Shown piece by piece: positions 1 through 6,673 of a DNA stretch of 18,455 nt. Numbering within the stretch: the stretch's first letter is position 1; each line of letters starts with the position of its first letter. The position numbers and the translations under genes are program-made. The notes below the pieces were generated by a model. The model was not told the DNA's origin. It ran no database searches and saw nothing but the letters and a program-made list of their open reading frames with translations. Source of the DNA: Dehalococcoidia bacterium (GTDB lineage Bacteria; Chloroflexota; Dehalococcoidia; Dehalococcoidales; CSSed11-197); assembly GCA_003552785.1 (NCBI GenBank), contig PUOQ01000019.1, forward strand, positions 1 to 18,455. Reading direction: 5' to 3'.

Positions 1-820
1 AAACCACTTCTATCATCAGGGCGCCGGAAAAAATAGTGCCGAATTGAATAGCCGTAACCGTAACCAGTGGCGCCAGAGCATTCCGCAAAGCATGCTTGAA
101 AAGAACCGACATGCGTGAAAGACCCCTTGCCTGGGCGGTAAGTATATAATCTTCACCGTAAATAGAGACTACCGAATTGCGTACTATCAAATAATCATAG
201 GCAGCCTTTGAAAGAGTTAACACTGACAGTGGTAAAAGCATATGCCAGCCCAGGTCTATTAAATAATAAAAACCGCCAAGCCCGCCTGAAACCGATTTTC
301 CAAGCGGGAACCATCCCAGCAAAAAACCAAAAATGTAAAGAACCAGCATCGCCAGCCAGTAATGAGGCATGGAATAAGCCAGTAAAAAACCACCGGTAAG
401 TCCAATGTCGAGTTTTGCTTTGCGCTTCCAGGCAGCAATCGATCCCGCAACAGCCCCCATTAAAGCCGCCAGAACTACCGCCGGAAATATAAGCACCAGG
501 CTCCAGACAAGGTGGAGCATTATTGCATCCAGAACCGGGCGCATATACAGGTAGGAAAATCCCCAGTCACCGGTAAAAAGGCCAGCCACATAGGTGAAAA
601 ATTGCTGGTGCATCGGCTGGTTAAGCCCCAAGTCCTCTCGCAGCACTTCAAGGGCACCACCGGCAGTATAGTAGGCCTCTTCACCGATGATATTCATCAA
701 TGGATCCCCGGGCATAAGCCTTGGAATAAGGAAGTTAAGGCTTATAATGACCAGCAGAACGACCATATAGCGCACGGTTTTTAATGCAATGGCGGATTGT
801 GGGTGCCTGTGCCGCTCCAA
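1..820 (-). CDS. ABC transporter permease, DppB/OppB type (3' end outside window)
   Basis: Inner-membrane subunit of a peptide/nickel-type ABC importer. An uninterrupted frame of 273 codons runs to the window edge; family members are usually 305-340 residues, so the C-terminus is missing. Visible are a basic N-terminus, a first membrane helix (about residues 19-35, VVLLVIISLNFLIPRL), the family motif RLMPGDP after it, further hydrophobic segments at about 101-125 and 140-170, and the cytoplasmic EAA loop near the end (GEDYILTAQARGLS followed by HALRNALAPLVT), which contacts the ATPase. The start is probably TTG at 820-818, with AGGAGG four bases upstream, a rather short spacing; a GTG 15 codons in is an alternative. 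It lies 38 bp behind the solute-binding protein gene and should share its transcript. The substrate cannot be read from the sequence. Confidence 0.9.
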   Translation of the reverse strand, partial: MERHRHPQSAIALKTVRYMVVLLVIISLNFLIPRLMPGDPLMNIIGEEAYYTAGGALEVLREDLGLNQPMHQQFFTYVAGLFTGDWGFSYLYMRPVLDAIMLHLVWSLVLIFPAVVLAALMGAVAGSIAAWKRKAKLDIGLTGGFLLAYSMPHYWLAMLVLYIFGFLLGWFPLGKSVSGGLGGFYYLIDLGWHMLLPLSVLTLSKAAYDYLIVRNSVVSIYGEDYILTAQARGLSRMSVLFKHALRNALAPLVTVTAIQFGTIFSGALMIEVV

Positions 821-858
821 AGGTCCTCCTCAGCATATATTTATTGGTAGAGCCGGGT

Positions 859-2478
859 TTAATCCACCCGGGTTATTTCGAACCAGGAAAAGCTGTTTAT
901 TACGCCGCCGTAAATGTGGTCCACCACCCAGTTATCCCATCCCTTGCGGTAAGGATACATGCTATCAAGCCAGACAAGAGCAATACCGGGCAGCTTCTCT
1001 GCGTGCATCTGCTGTATAGCCCTGTCGAGGCTCTCCTGCTCGCCCGGCATTACTGTTTCCAGGCGCAGATCACATAATTCATGGTATTCAGGTGAGCCCA
1101 GGTTATGAAGAACCCCGGCTCCGGTGCGCCGGGAATCAAAGTAGCCGGAAGCATTGCCGGCATGCATAAGAGTACCCCAGGGCGTGGCTCTAAAAAGAAC
1201 CAGGTCATAATCTCCGGCATCCTTGTTTGCTACCCAGGTCGAACTGTCAACTGCCTTGATACTGGCGCCAATACCCGCTTTCTTCAAATCGGCTATAACC
1301 ATCTCGGCTATTCTGAGCATGGAGGGCATATCATTACGGGCAAGCAGGGTAAGATTAATATTATTGCCACCATCATCCTCCCTGATTCCATCACCGCTGG
1401 TGTCTCTCAAGCCCAGTTCATTTAGAAGGCTGCTTGCTTCCCCGGCATCATAATCCAAACGTGGAATAGATTCATCGTAGTTGATATGCGTCGGGGGAAT
1501 GAATCCATAACCGGGTACGCTTCCGTAGCCTTCATACACCCGGTCTACAATTTGTTCATAATTGATTGCATAACTTATTGCCCGCCTGAAGCCCAGTTCA
1601 TTTACCGGCTCCCTTTCCAGGTTAAAACCCAGGGCTGCCGGAACGCCCAGAAAAGTTGCCGTGGCAAAATCCATGTGGCTTTCTTTTTCAAGAGCGGGAA
1701 TATGTGTAACCGGGAATTCCCCGGAATAATCCCACCAGGTGTCGATATCTCCTCGCTTAAGAGCCATCACCAGTGCATCCATATTGGAATAAATGTTAAT
1801 TTCAAGCTGGTCTATATTGGGAGGGCCTTTAAAGTAACCCTGATTGGCTTCAAAACGAATTTTTCCTGCCGACTCGCTCCAGCCTGTTAGTTTAAAAGGC
1901 CCGGAGCCTATGGCTCTATCCATCTTTTCATACTTGAGAGGTTCATCGACATCCTCCCAAATATGTTCGGGTATTATGGAATAAGTCATAAACTCAGTTA
2001 ACAGGTTGCCATACGCCCGGACAAGATGGAGTACCACCTGGTCATCTTCAATATTAACCTCTTCGATAATTTCTTCCATCCAGCCTGCCTGAGGATCCTT
2101 GTCACGGTAATACTTAATTGAAAACTTTACATCTTCAGCCGTCAAAGGAGTGCCGTCATGCCAGACGGCGTTCTCTGTTATGGTAAATGTAAAAATGCGG
2201 CCATCTTCAGATACATCCCAATCGGTAGCCAGCCAGGGCGTCACATTCATTTCAGAGTCCAGTTTTATCAGGCTGTCGTGCGTGGTGATATTGGAAAGCA
2301 CCCCGTACCAGTAGTCGGAAAATTTATTGGTGGTTTTAAAAGGCCTGGTGGAACCGACTTTTAAAACAGTTTCATCCTCCCCGGAATATGAACTGGCATT
2401 ACACCCTGCCAGCGGAAGGGCTACTATCATAAGAGCGACTATAAGCATTTTAAGTCTAAACATTTTCTTTGCAGCCAT
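859..2478 (-). CDS. family 5 extracellular solute-binding lipoprotein of an ABC importer
   Basis: Captures a ligand (oligopeptide, nickel complex or similar) outside the membrane and delivers it to the DppB-like permease encoded next. The 539-residue length is typical for SBP family 5 (OppA/DppA/NikA). The N-terminus is a lipoprotein signal: lysines and arginine, a hydrophobic stretch, then lipobox LPLAGC with Cys26 as the lipidation site. The family signature VWHDGTPLTAEDVKFS lies near residues 106-121, and further landmarks are GSGPFKLTGW and the RRAISYAINYEQIV region. Its ATG overlaps the 3' end of the methyltransferase gene by 23 bp, so translation is probably coupled. No strong Shine-Dalgarno stands at the first ATG; an ATG five codons on would also leave a working signal peptide. 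Pocket residues do not let me choose between peptide and metal-chelate ligands. Confidence 0.93.
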   Translation of the reverse strand: MAAKKMFRLKMLIVALMIVALPLAGCNASSYSGEDETVLKVGSTRPFKTTNKFSDYWYGVLSNITTHDSLIKLDSEMNVTPWLATDWDVSEDGRIFTFTITENAVWHDGTPLTAEDVKFSIKYYRDKDPQAGWMEEIIEEVNIEDDQVVLHLVRAYGNLLTEFMTYSIIPEHIWEDVDEPLKYEKMDRAIGSGPFKLTGWSESAGKIRFEANQGYFKGPPNIDQLEINIYSNMDALVMALKRGDIDTWWDYSGEFPVTHIPALEKESHMDFATATFLGVPAALGFNLEREPVNELGFRRAISYAINYEQIVDRVYEGYGSVPGYGFIPPTHINYDESIPRLDYDAGEASSLLNELGLRDTSGDGIREDDGGNNINLTLLARNDMPSMLRIAEMVIADLKKAGIGASIKAVDSSTWVANKDAGDYDLVLFRATPWGTLMHAGNASGYFDSRRTGAGVLHNLGSPEYHELCDLRLETVMPGEQESLDRAIQQMHAEKLPGIALVWLDSMYPYRKGWDNWVVDHIYGGVINSFSWFEITRVD

Positions 2479-3352
2479 CCTTTTTCTTTACATCAACAGT
2501 GATAATTGCATCCGTTTGCTGTCTTTTTAGCCAGTATCCATCACGCTCCTTTGCAACCATACCCATTTTAAAAAGTTCGTGTTTTAAAATATTGGTCTGC
2601 TCCCTTGTTAAGCCGGGATTATAACCGAGCATTTCAAGCTGGTTATCAAGCTTTACACAAAAGTTTCGTGTTACTTTCTCCAGGCCGGGTTCATAGCCCA
2701 GCTGACGAAGCAGATTGTACAAGTAACGGTAATCTGGCTGAGGCTGAAGGTTAAAAAGCCTCCTGTTCAGGTTAACCAGATCGCACCCGGCGTAATACAC
2801 AAGAATTAACCTTTTTCCCGTTACAGTTAGCATTTTATTTATAGCCTCTCCTATATCTGGCACCTGGAAAGAATAGGATGCCAGAACGACATCACAGGGC
2901 TTTAAGCCGGACGTGCCAACCTCTTCCCAGCGCTCTGGCACAATTTGAATATTGTTCAAACCCGACTGAGACACTGCTTTTTGAAGATAGTTCAGCTGGC
3001 TGGATGAGGGTTCAATAGCTATCACCGATTTCACGTAACGCGCCAGAGGTACCGAATAGGCACCATCCCCGGCGCCAACGTCAACTACGCAATCCCCGGC
3101 TGCTACCAGCGAAAGAATCTTTAAAAGCGCTTTGCCGGGATAAGAATCGTTTGCAACGGAAGCCTGAAAACGTCCGTAAGTATCCCAGAAAGTTTCAGGG
3201 CTAATTCCAGCCCGTTCCAGACGAGCCAAAAGCCCGCGTTTGCGGAATTGCTCATCCCACGCTTTTGCCCAATCGACGGGAATGCTTTTTTCTACAAAAG
3301 ACACGACCAGGGAGCATCCGCCGCTTTGCAAGCCCGATTCAATATCCGGCAT
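2456..3352 (-). CDS. class I SAM-dependent methyltransferase, transporter-associated
   Basis: Predicted Rossmann-fold methyltransferase of 298 residues; the methyl acceptor is unknown. SAM-binding motif I is VVDVGAGDGAYS (about 89-100), followed at the end of strand beta2 by the acidic residue in VIAIEPSSSQL (Glu114). The motif IV region reads CDVVLASYSFQVPD. The first 70 residues are mostly helical (WAKAWDEQFRKRGLLARLER) and the last 80 are a basic, less conserved tail, perhaps for acceptor binding. It is the first gene of the operon, overlapping the solute-binding protein gene by 23 bp. This suggests that the methylated or unmethylated compound is linked to the imported ligand, but that is inference. 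The start at 3352 has only a weak GGAA upstream; a GTG near residue 17 is possible. Confidence 0.85.
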   Translation of the reverse strand: MPDIESGLQSGGCSLVVSFVEKSIPVDWAKAWDEQFRKRGLLARLERAGISPETFWDTYGRFQASVANDSYPGKALLKILSLVAAGDCVVDVGAGDGAYSVPLARYVKSVIAIEPSSSQLNYLQKAVSQSGLNNIQIVPERWEEVGTSGLKPCDVVLASYSFQVPDIGEAINKMLTVTGKRLILVYYAGCDLVNLNRRLFNLQPQPDYRYLYNLLRQLGYEPGLEKVTRNFCVKLDNQLEMLGYNPGLTREQTNILKHELFKMGMVAKERDGYWLKRQQTDAIITVDVKKKDGCKENV

Positions 3353-3380
3353 ACTGCATTTCCAGCACTGTTATTAGTAT

Positions 3381-3412
3381 TTGCAACTACTTGTTATTGC
3401 ATGGACTTGCAA
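3381..3412. promoter_or_regulatory. possible operator: three TTGCA motifs around the operon start site
   Basis: TTGCAA at 3381-3386, TTGCA at 3397-3401 and TTGCAA at 3407-3412 lie within 32 bases. The first two also form an inverted repeat, TGCAA-N10-TTGCA (3382-3401). They cover the predicted transcription start and touch the -10 box, where a repressor would sit. I do not recognise the motif as that of a known regulator. Confidence 0.4.
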
Positions 3413-3440
3413 TTATATTTAAACACCCTGATGTTGTCAA
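3412..3440 (-). promoter_or_regulatory. consensus sigma70 promoter of the methyltransferase/ABC operon
   Basis: On the minus strand TTGACA (3440-3435), a 17-base spacer and TATAAT (3417-3412) match the full sigma70 consensus at optimal spacing. Transcription would start near 3405, about 50 bases before the methyltransferase ATG at 3352. A perfect match usually means strong expression unless a repressor or other control acts on it. Confidence 0.85.
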
Positions 3441-3503
3441 TGGCCTCCTCTGCGTAAAGCGAGCATTTCAACCCCGGTTAATGTTAAAATATAAATCAGC
3501 CAG

Positions 3504-3542
3504 AAAGTGGATTCTGCGGGTTACTCCCAGACCCACTTTTTT
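3504..3542 (+). terminator. hairpin with U-run upstream of rplU (orphan terminator or attenuator)
   Basis: AAAGTGG (3504-3510) pairs with CCACTTT (3533-3539). An inner stem pairs CTG(C)GGG with CCCAG around a TTACT loop, with one bulged C, and the hairpin runs into TTTTTT (3537-3542). This has the form of an intrinsic terminator on the plus strand. No plus-strand gene precedes it, since the upstream gene points away, and it lies upstream of the rplU promoter. It could end a short RNA or block stray transcription. Confidence 0.5.
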
Positions 3543-3571
3543 ATAAAACGAGATAACGGTTTTTTATTTAT

Positions 3572-3601
3572 TTGACACTTAGCAAACCTAATTGATAGAA
3601 T
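3572..3601 (+). promoter_or_regulatory. sigma70 promoter of rplU-rpmA-rpmE
   Basis: TTGACA at 3572-3577, an 18-base spacer and TAGAAT at 3596-3601. The predicted start near 3608 leaves a leader of about 29 bases before the rplU ATT codon. It also places the in-frame TTG at 3592 inside the promoter, so that codon cannot start the protein from this transcript. Confidence 0.75.
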
Positions 3602-3620
3602 TATTGGTTGTTTGTTATTC

Positions 3621-3639
3621 AAGGAGGGTCAGTACAATT
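3621..3639 (+). promoter_or_regulatory. ribosome-binding site that fixes the rplU start at an ATT codon
   Basis: AAGGAGG (3621-3627) is followed by nine bases and then ATT (3637-3639), where every aligned L21 protein would begin (MYAII-type N-terminus, here IYAII). No ATG, GTG or TTG lies in frame between the ribosome-binding site and this codon. Confidence 0.7.
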
Positions 3640-4023
3640 TACGCTATAATTGAAGCAGGTGGTAAACAGCACCGGGTAGAGCAAGGCAAAAGCATTGATA
3701 TTGATTTAATTGATGCCAGGGAAGGAAGTACGGTAGAACTGGACCGGGTTCTTTTTGCTGGCAATGGCGACAAAATCGCTGTGGGCAAACCCACCATCAA
3801 AGATGCTAAAGTAACTGCCAGTGTAAATAAACACGGCAAGAGCGAAAAGATTATCGTTTTCCGGTACAAAAACAAAACCCGCTACACCAACAAACTCGGT
3901 CATCGTCAGCACTTCACAAATGTTACCATCGACAAAATCGAGGTTCCGGAACTCAAACCCAAATCTAAAACTACCAGAAAAACCCAGGAGCAAAAAGTAG
4001 AGGAGAAACAGGATGGCGCATAA
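3637..4023 (+). CDS. rplU: 50S ribosomal protein L21
   Basis: Binds 23S rRNA in the large subunit. The protein begins YAIIEAGGKQHRVEQGKSID after the initiator, the standard L21 N-terminus, and carries the core IVFRYKNKTRYTNKLGHRQH followed by FTNVTIDKIE. At 128 residues it is about 25 longer than most L21 proteins because of a charged tail (KPKSKTTRKTQEQKVEEKQ). I place the start at ATT 3637, not at the upstream in-frame TTG at 3592. That TTG lies within the promoter -10 region and would add 15 residues unlike any L21, whereas ATT sits nine bases behind a strong AGGAGG. The stop overlaps the rpmA start by 11 bp, so the two ribosomal genes are translationally coupled. Confidence 0.95.
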   Translation: MYAIIEAGGKQHRVEQGKSIDIDLIDAREGSTVELDRVLFAGNGDKIAVGKPTIKDAKVTASVNKHGKSEKIIVFRYKNKTRYTNKLGHRQHFTNVTIDKIEVPELKPKSKTTRKTQEQKVEEKQDGA

Positions 4024-4267
4024 AAAAGGCGGCGGTTCTACTCGAAACGGCCGTGATTCCAAGCCCAAGATGCTGGGCGTCAAACGTTTTGCCGGTGAAA
4101 TAGTGACAGCCGGCACCATTATAGTCCGCCAGAGAGGCACAAAAATCCACCCGGGCGACAATGTCGGCGTAGGCAATGATTATACTCTGTATGCCTTGAT
4201 AGATGGCCAGATAAGCTTTGAACCTTACAACAAGCAACGCCGCAAAGTAAGCGTGAAGGCCAATTAG
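4013..4267 (+). CDS. rpmA: 50S ribosomal protein L27
   Basis: L27 lies near the peptidyl-transferase centre and its N-terminal tail reaches toward the P-site tRNA. The 84-residue product starts MAHKKGGGSTRNGRDSKP and continues with GVKRFAGEIVTAGTIIVRQR, a full-length match to the family. The mature N-terminus (AHKKGGGST) is encoded directly, without the short leader that Firmicutes and some relatives remove with the Prp protease. GAGGAG precedes the ATG by seven bases, inside the end of rplU. It is the second gene of the rplU-rpmA-rpmE operon, with rpmE starting two bases after its stop. Confidence 0.98.
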   Translation: MAHKKGGGSTRNGRDSKPKMLGVKRFAGEIVTAGTIIVRQRGTKIHPGDNVGVGNDYTLYALIDGQISFEPYNKQRRKVSVKAN

Positions 4268-4269
4268 AT

Positions 4270-4476
4270 ATGAAAGAAAAAATCCATCCAAATTATTACC
4301 ATGATGCCCAGGTGATTTGTTCTTGTGGCAATATAATTGTTACCGGTTCGGTAAGAAAAACCACCAAAGTAGAACTGTGCAGTAAATGTCACCCCTTCTT
4401 TACAGGTGAACAGCGCATAGTCGATACTGCGGGGCGGGTAGAACGCTTCAAGCAGCGCTACAATATCAAAAAGTAA
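4270..4476 (+). CDS. rpmE: 50S ribosomal protein L31, zinc-binding (C+) form
   Basis: Large-subunit protein that helps bridge to the 30S head. The 68-residue sequence opens MKEKIHPNYYHDAQVICSCG and has four cysteines, Cys17, Cys19, Cys37 and Cys40, spaced as in the zinc-binding type of L31. The C-terminal HPFFTGEQRIVDTAGRVERF is the family signature. The gene follows rpmA after two bases and ends just before an intrinsic terminator. In species that also carry a zinc-free L31 paralogue, this form is replaced under zinc starvation; no paralogue lies in the window. Confidence 0.98.
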   Translation: MKEKIHPNYYHDAQVICSCGNIIVTGSVRKTTKVELCSKCHPFFTGEQRIVDTAGRVERFKQRYNIKK

Positions 4477-4497
4477 TTAACTTCAAATTGCAATTCT

Positions 4498-4535
4498 AAA
4501 AGGGCGGTACTGGTCAGGAGCCGCCCTTTTATTTT
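4498..4535 (+). terminator. intrinsic terminator of the rplU-rpmA-rpmE operon
   Basis: AAAAGGGCGG (4498-4507) pairs perfectly over ten bases with CCGCCCTTTT (4521-4530), enclosing a 13-base loop, and is followed by ATTTT. It lies 21 bases after the rpmE stop and ends 11 bases before the next ATG, so the DUF1385 gene depends on read-through or on a promoter I cannot see. Confidence 0.92.
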
Positions 4536-4546
4536 AAGGTTTACTA

Positions 4547-5485
4547 ATGAGCAAAACTAAAATAAGCTATGGCGGCCAGGCAGTTATGGAAGGCGTGATG
4601 ATCCGCGGCAGGGACACAGCAGTAACAGCAGTGCGCCACCCTACCGGGGAAATTGTAACCCGCGTTCAAAAATTGCATCGCATCTATACTGGCAGGCTAA
4701 GAAAAACTCCTTTTATCCGCGGTGTGATCGTGCTTATAGAATCACTGGTTCTCGGGCTTTCCGCCCTTTCCTGGTCTGCCAATGTAGCCCTCGAAGAAGA
4801 AACCCGGCCGAATAGTGAAGGTAAAGAAAGGCAAGCCGGGAAGGATTCAAAAAATGAAATATCCTCCCTTTACATTGGGGGAATAATGATAATTTCGTTT
4901 GCCTTCGGCATAGCCCTTTTTTTCCTGCTTCCGCTTTTTTTAACCAACCTTATTGATCCATACATCGAATCTTCATTCGTTTTCCACCTGATAGAAGGAG
5001 TCGTCCGTATGGCAATATTCATACTCTACATAAAACTAATTTCTATGATGGCAGATATAAGACGGGTGTTCTCTTTTCACGGAGCTGAGCACAAAACAAT
5101 AAATGCCTATGAGCATGGAGTGGCCCTTGATCCCGAGAATATTCAAAAACACTCAACAGCTCACGCCCGCTGCGGCACCGCTTTCCTGCTGTCAGTCATG
5201 GTGCTGGCAATTTTAGTTTTCAGCCTGGTTGGACAGCATGCACTCTGGATTATGGTGCTATCCCGGATTTTATTGCTCCCGGTGATAGCCGCCCTAGGTT
5301 ATGAAGTAACCCAACTGGGGGCGCGCAACATGAATAACCCCTTCACCCGTATACTGATAGCGCCCGGGCTCTGGTTGCAGAACCTGACGACAGGCGAACC
5401 GGACGACAGCCAGGTTGAAGTAGCTGTTGTAGCCTTGAAGGAAGTTTTAAAGCAAGAAGAAGCCGAAGTTATTCAATCAGCTTAA
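4547..5485 (+). CDS. DUF1385 integral membrane protein (YqhQ family)
   Basis: Function unknown. The 312-residue protein starts with the family hallmark YGGQAVMEGVMIRGRD and carries the conserved HGAEHKTINAYEHG (about 178-191), whose histidines and glutamates suggest a metal or catalytic site, though this is unproven. About five hydrophobic segments are visible: near 57-79, 108-134, 146-168, 211-229 and 232-252. A charged stretch around 83-105 probably faces the cytoplasm. In many genomes this gene sits between rpmE and prfA/prmC; here rpmE is upstream, but a minus-strand histidine gene follows instead of prfA. AAGG lies eight bases before the ATG. Its TAA interlocks with the stop of hisI on the opposite strand. 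Confidence 0.93.
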   Translation: MSKTKISYGGQAVMEGVMIRGRDTAVTAVRHPTGEIVTRVQKLHRIYTGRLRKTPFIRGVIVLIESLVLGLSALSWSANVALEEETRPNSEGKERQAGKDSKNEISSLYIGGIMIISFAFGIALFFLLPLFLTNLIDPYIESSFVFHLIEGVVRMAIFILYIKLISMMADIRRVFSFHGAEHKTINAYEHGVALDPENIQKHSTAHARCGTAFLLSVMVLAILVFSLVGQHALWIMVLSRILLLPVIAALGYEVTQLGARNMNNPFTRILIAPGLWLQNLTTGEPDDSQVEVAVVALKEVLKQEEAEVIQSA

Positions 5486-5820
5486 ACATCAAGCTCGTCG
5501 GCCGAGAGAGACCTGAAAAAGCAATTGGATTCGCCGGTATGGCACACCGGACCCATTGGTTCTGCTTTTACCAGCACGGTATCGTTATCGCAATCTATGA
5601 AAGTCTCTCTGACAATCAGCCGGTTACCGGAAGTTGCACCTTTGTGCCACATTTCCTGACGGCTGCGGCTGTAAAACCAGACTTCTCCTGTTTCAAGTGT
5701 GCGCTTAACCGCTTCCGGGTTCATATAACCCAGCATAAGCACCGTCCCGTTTTTGGCATCCTGAATTACTGCAGGCAGCAATCCATTTGAATCAAGTTTC
5801 AGTTTTAATTCTTGTGTCAA
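5482..5820 (-). CDS. hisI: phosphoribosyl-AMP cyclohydrolase
   Basis: Third step of histidine synthesis: opens the adenine ring of phosphoribosyl-AMP to give ProFAR, the substrate of HisA. The 112-residue protein is a stand-alone HisI without the HisE pyrophosphohydrolase domain. It shows MLGYMNPEAVKRT, EVWFYSRSRQEMWHKGATSG and the metal sites: Asp76, Asp78 and Asp80 in DCDND for magnesium, and Cys77, Cys93 and Cys100 (VCHTGESNC) for zinc. The start is TTG at 5820-5818, with AGGAG seven bases upstream; no other start fits. It follows hisA after about 72 AT-rich bases. Its stop overlaps that of the convergent DUF1385 gene. Confidence 0.96.
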   Translation of the reverse strand: MTQELKLKLDSNGLLPAVIQDAKNGTVLMLGYMNPEAVKRTLETGEVWFYSRSRQEMWHKGATSGNRLIVRETFIDCDNDTVLVKAEPMGPVCHTGESNCFFRSLSADELDV

Positions 5821-5892
5821 TTTATATCTCCTGTGAATAATTATTAATTAAAATATTAATAATGTGAGCAACACTGGAAACGCGGCTAAACA

Positions 5893-6606
5893 TTAGCCTA
5901 TGTTCTCAAGCACGGCTTTCAGGTCTATATCCCCGGTATAAAGAGCTTTGCCAATAATGACACCTTCAACACCCAATTTTTTGAGTACTTTCAAGTGCAC
6001 TGGTTTTGAGATTCCTCCGGATGCTATAACAGGTGTGCGCACTGCATCCAGCAATTCATAAACAGCGCTGAAATTGGGTTCGGTAAGCGTGCCGTCCCGA
6101 TTGATATCAGTATAAATAAAGCGCCTCACCCCCAGCCTCACCATGTCCCGAGCAAGAGACACCGCCGTAACTTCTGTAGATTTTTGCCAGCCTTTAATGG
6201 CCACCTTCCCGTCACGGGCATCGATGCCCACCACAATAGAATCCTTGAAGCGCCGGCAGGCTTCTTTGACCAGTTCATGATTTTCTACAGCTGATGTACC
6301 CAGGATAACCCGGTCCACTCCGGCTTTAAACAGGTTTTCAATATCTGCAATGCTGCGTACACCACCGCCTACCTGGACCGGAATCATCAAGGAATGTGCC
6401 AGTTCATTGATGATATCCAGGTTTACGCTTTCACCTGCTGCAGCCCCGTCAAGATCCACAACATGTATCCGTGTCGCCCCATGGGTAACCCATTCGTGTG
6501 CCTTGGCTATGGGATTTGAAGAATACACAGTTTCAGCCGCGTAATCGCCCTGATAGAGACGCACGCACTGACCGGCCCTTATATCAATTGCCGGTATTAT
6601 TTCCAT
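5893..6606 (-). CDS. hisA: ProFAR isomerase (HisA)
   Basis: Converts ProFAR to PRFAR, fourth step of histidine synthesis, in a (beta/alpha)8 barrel. With the start at ATG 6606 the protein has 237 residues, as expected, beginning MEIIPAIDIRAGQCVRLYQG. The catalytic pair is Asp8 (AIDIR) and Asp129 (VGIDARDGK). Phosphate-binding loops are QVGGGVRS and VIASGGISK. The frame is open to 6633, but an extended -10 box at 6650-6642 puts the transcription start near 6635, leaving almost no leader for that codon, so 6606 is preferred. The partner genes hisF and hisH are not in the window. The bifunctional PriA role known from actinobacteria cannot be excluded. Confidence 0.96.
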   Translation of the reverse strand: MEIIPAIDIRAGQCVRLYQGDYAAETVYSSNPIAKAHEWVTHGATRIHVVDLDGAAAGESVNLDIINELAHSLMIPVQVGGGVRSIADIENLFKAGVDRVILGTSAVENHELVKEACRRFKDSIVVGIDARDGKVAIKGWQKSTEVTAVSLARDMVRLGVRRFIYTDINRDGTLTEPNFSAVYELLDAVRTPVIASGGISKPVHLKVLKKLGVEGVIIGKALYTGDIDLKAVLENIG

Positions 6607-6641
6607 GTTCACTCGCTCTATGACGCGTCGCATAAGGTATA

Positions 6642-6650
6642 ATTATAACA
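6642..6650 (-). promoter_or_regulatory. extended -10 promoter of hisA-hisI
   Basis: The minus strand reads TGTTATAAT, a TGn extension joined to a perfect TATAAT (6647-6642). No good -35 is seen 17 bases upstream, which the TG extension can offset. The predicted start near 6635 gives a leader of about 29 bases to the ATG at 6606. Confidence 0.6.
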
Positions 6651-6673
6651 CAACAAGCCTTTATAGCTTAAAC

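Noticed and set aside
1411..1604. 14-base direct repeat GCCCAGTTCATTTA at 1411 and 1591
   Set aside because: Both copies lie within the lipoprotein gene and encode the similar local sequences NELGL and NELGF; most likely chance.
784..1890. Plus-strand frames at 784-1077, 1105-1425 and 1486-1890
   Set aside because: All are antisense to the solute-binding lipoprotein gene, which has a full set of family motifs.
3706..4176. 156-codon minus-strand frame over rplU and rpmA
   Set aside because: Antisense to two unmistakable ribosomal protein genes; no promoter or conserved motif.
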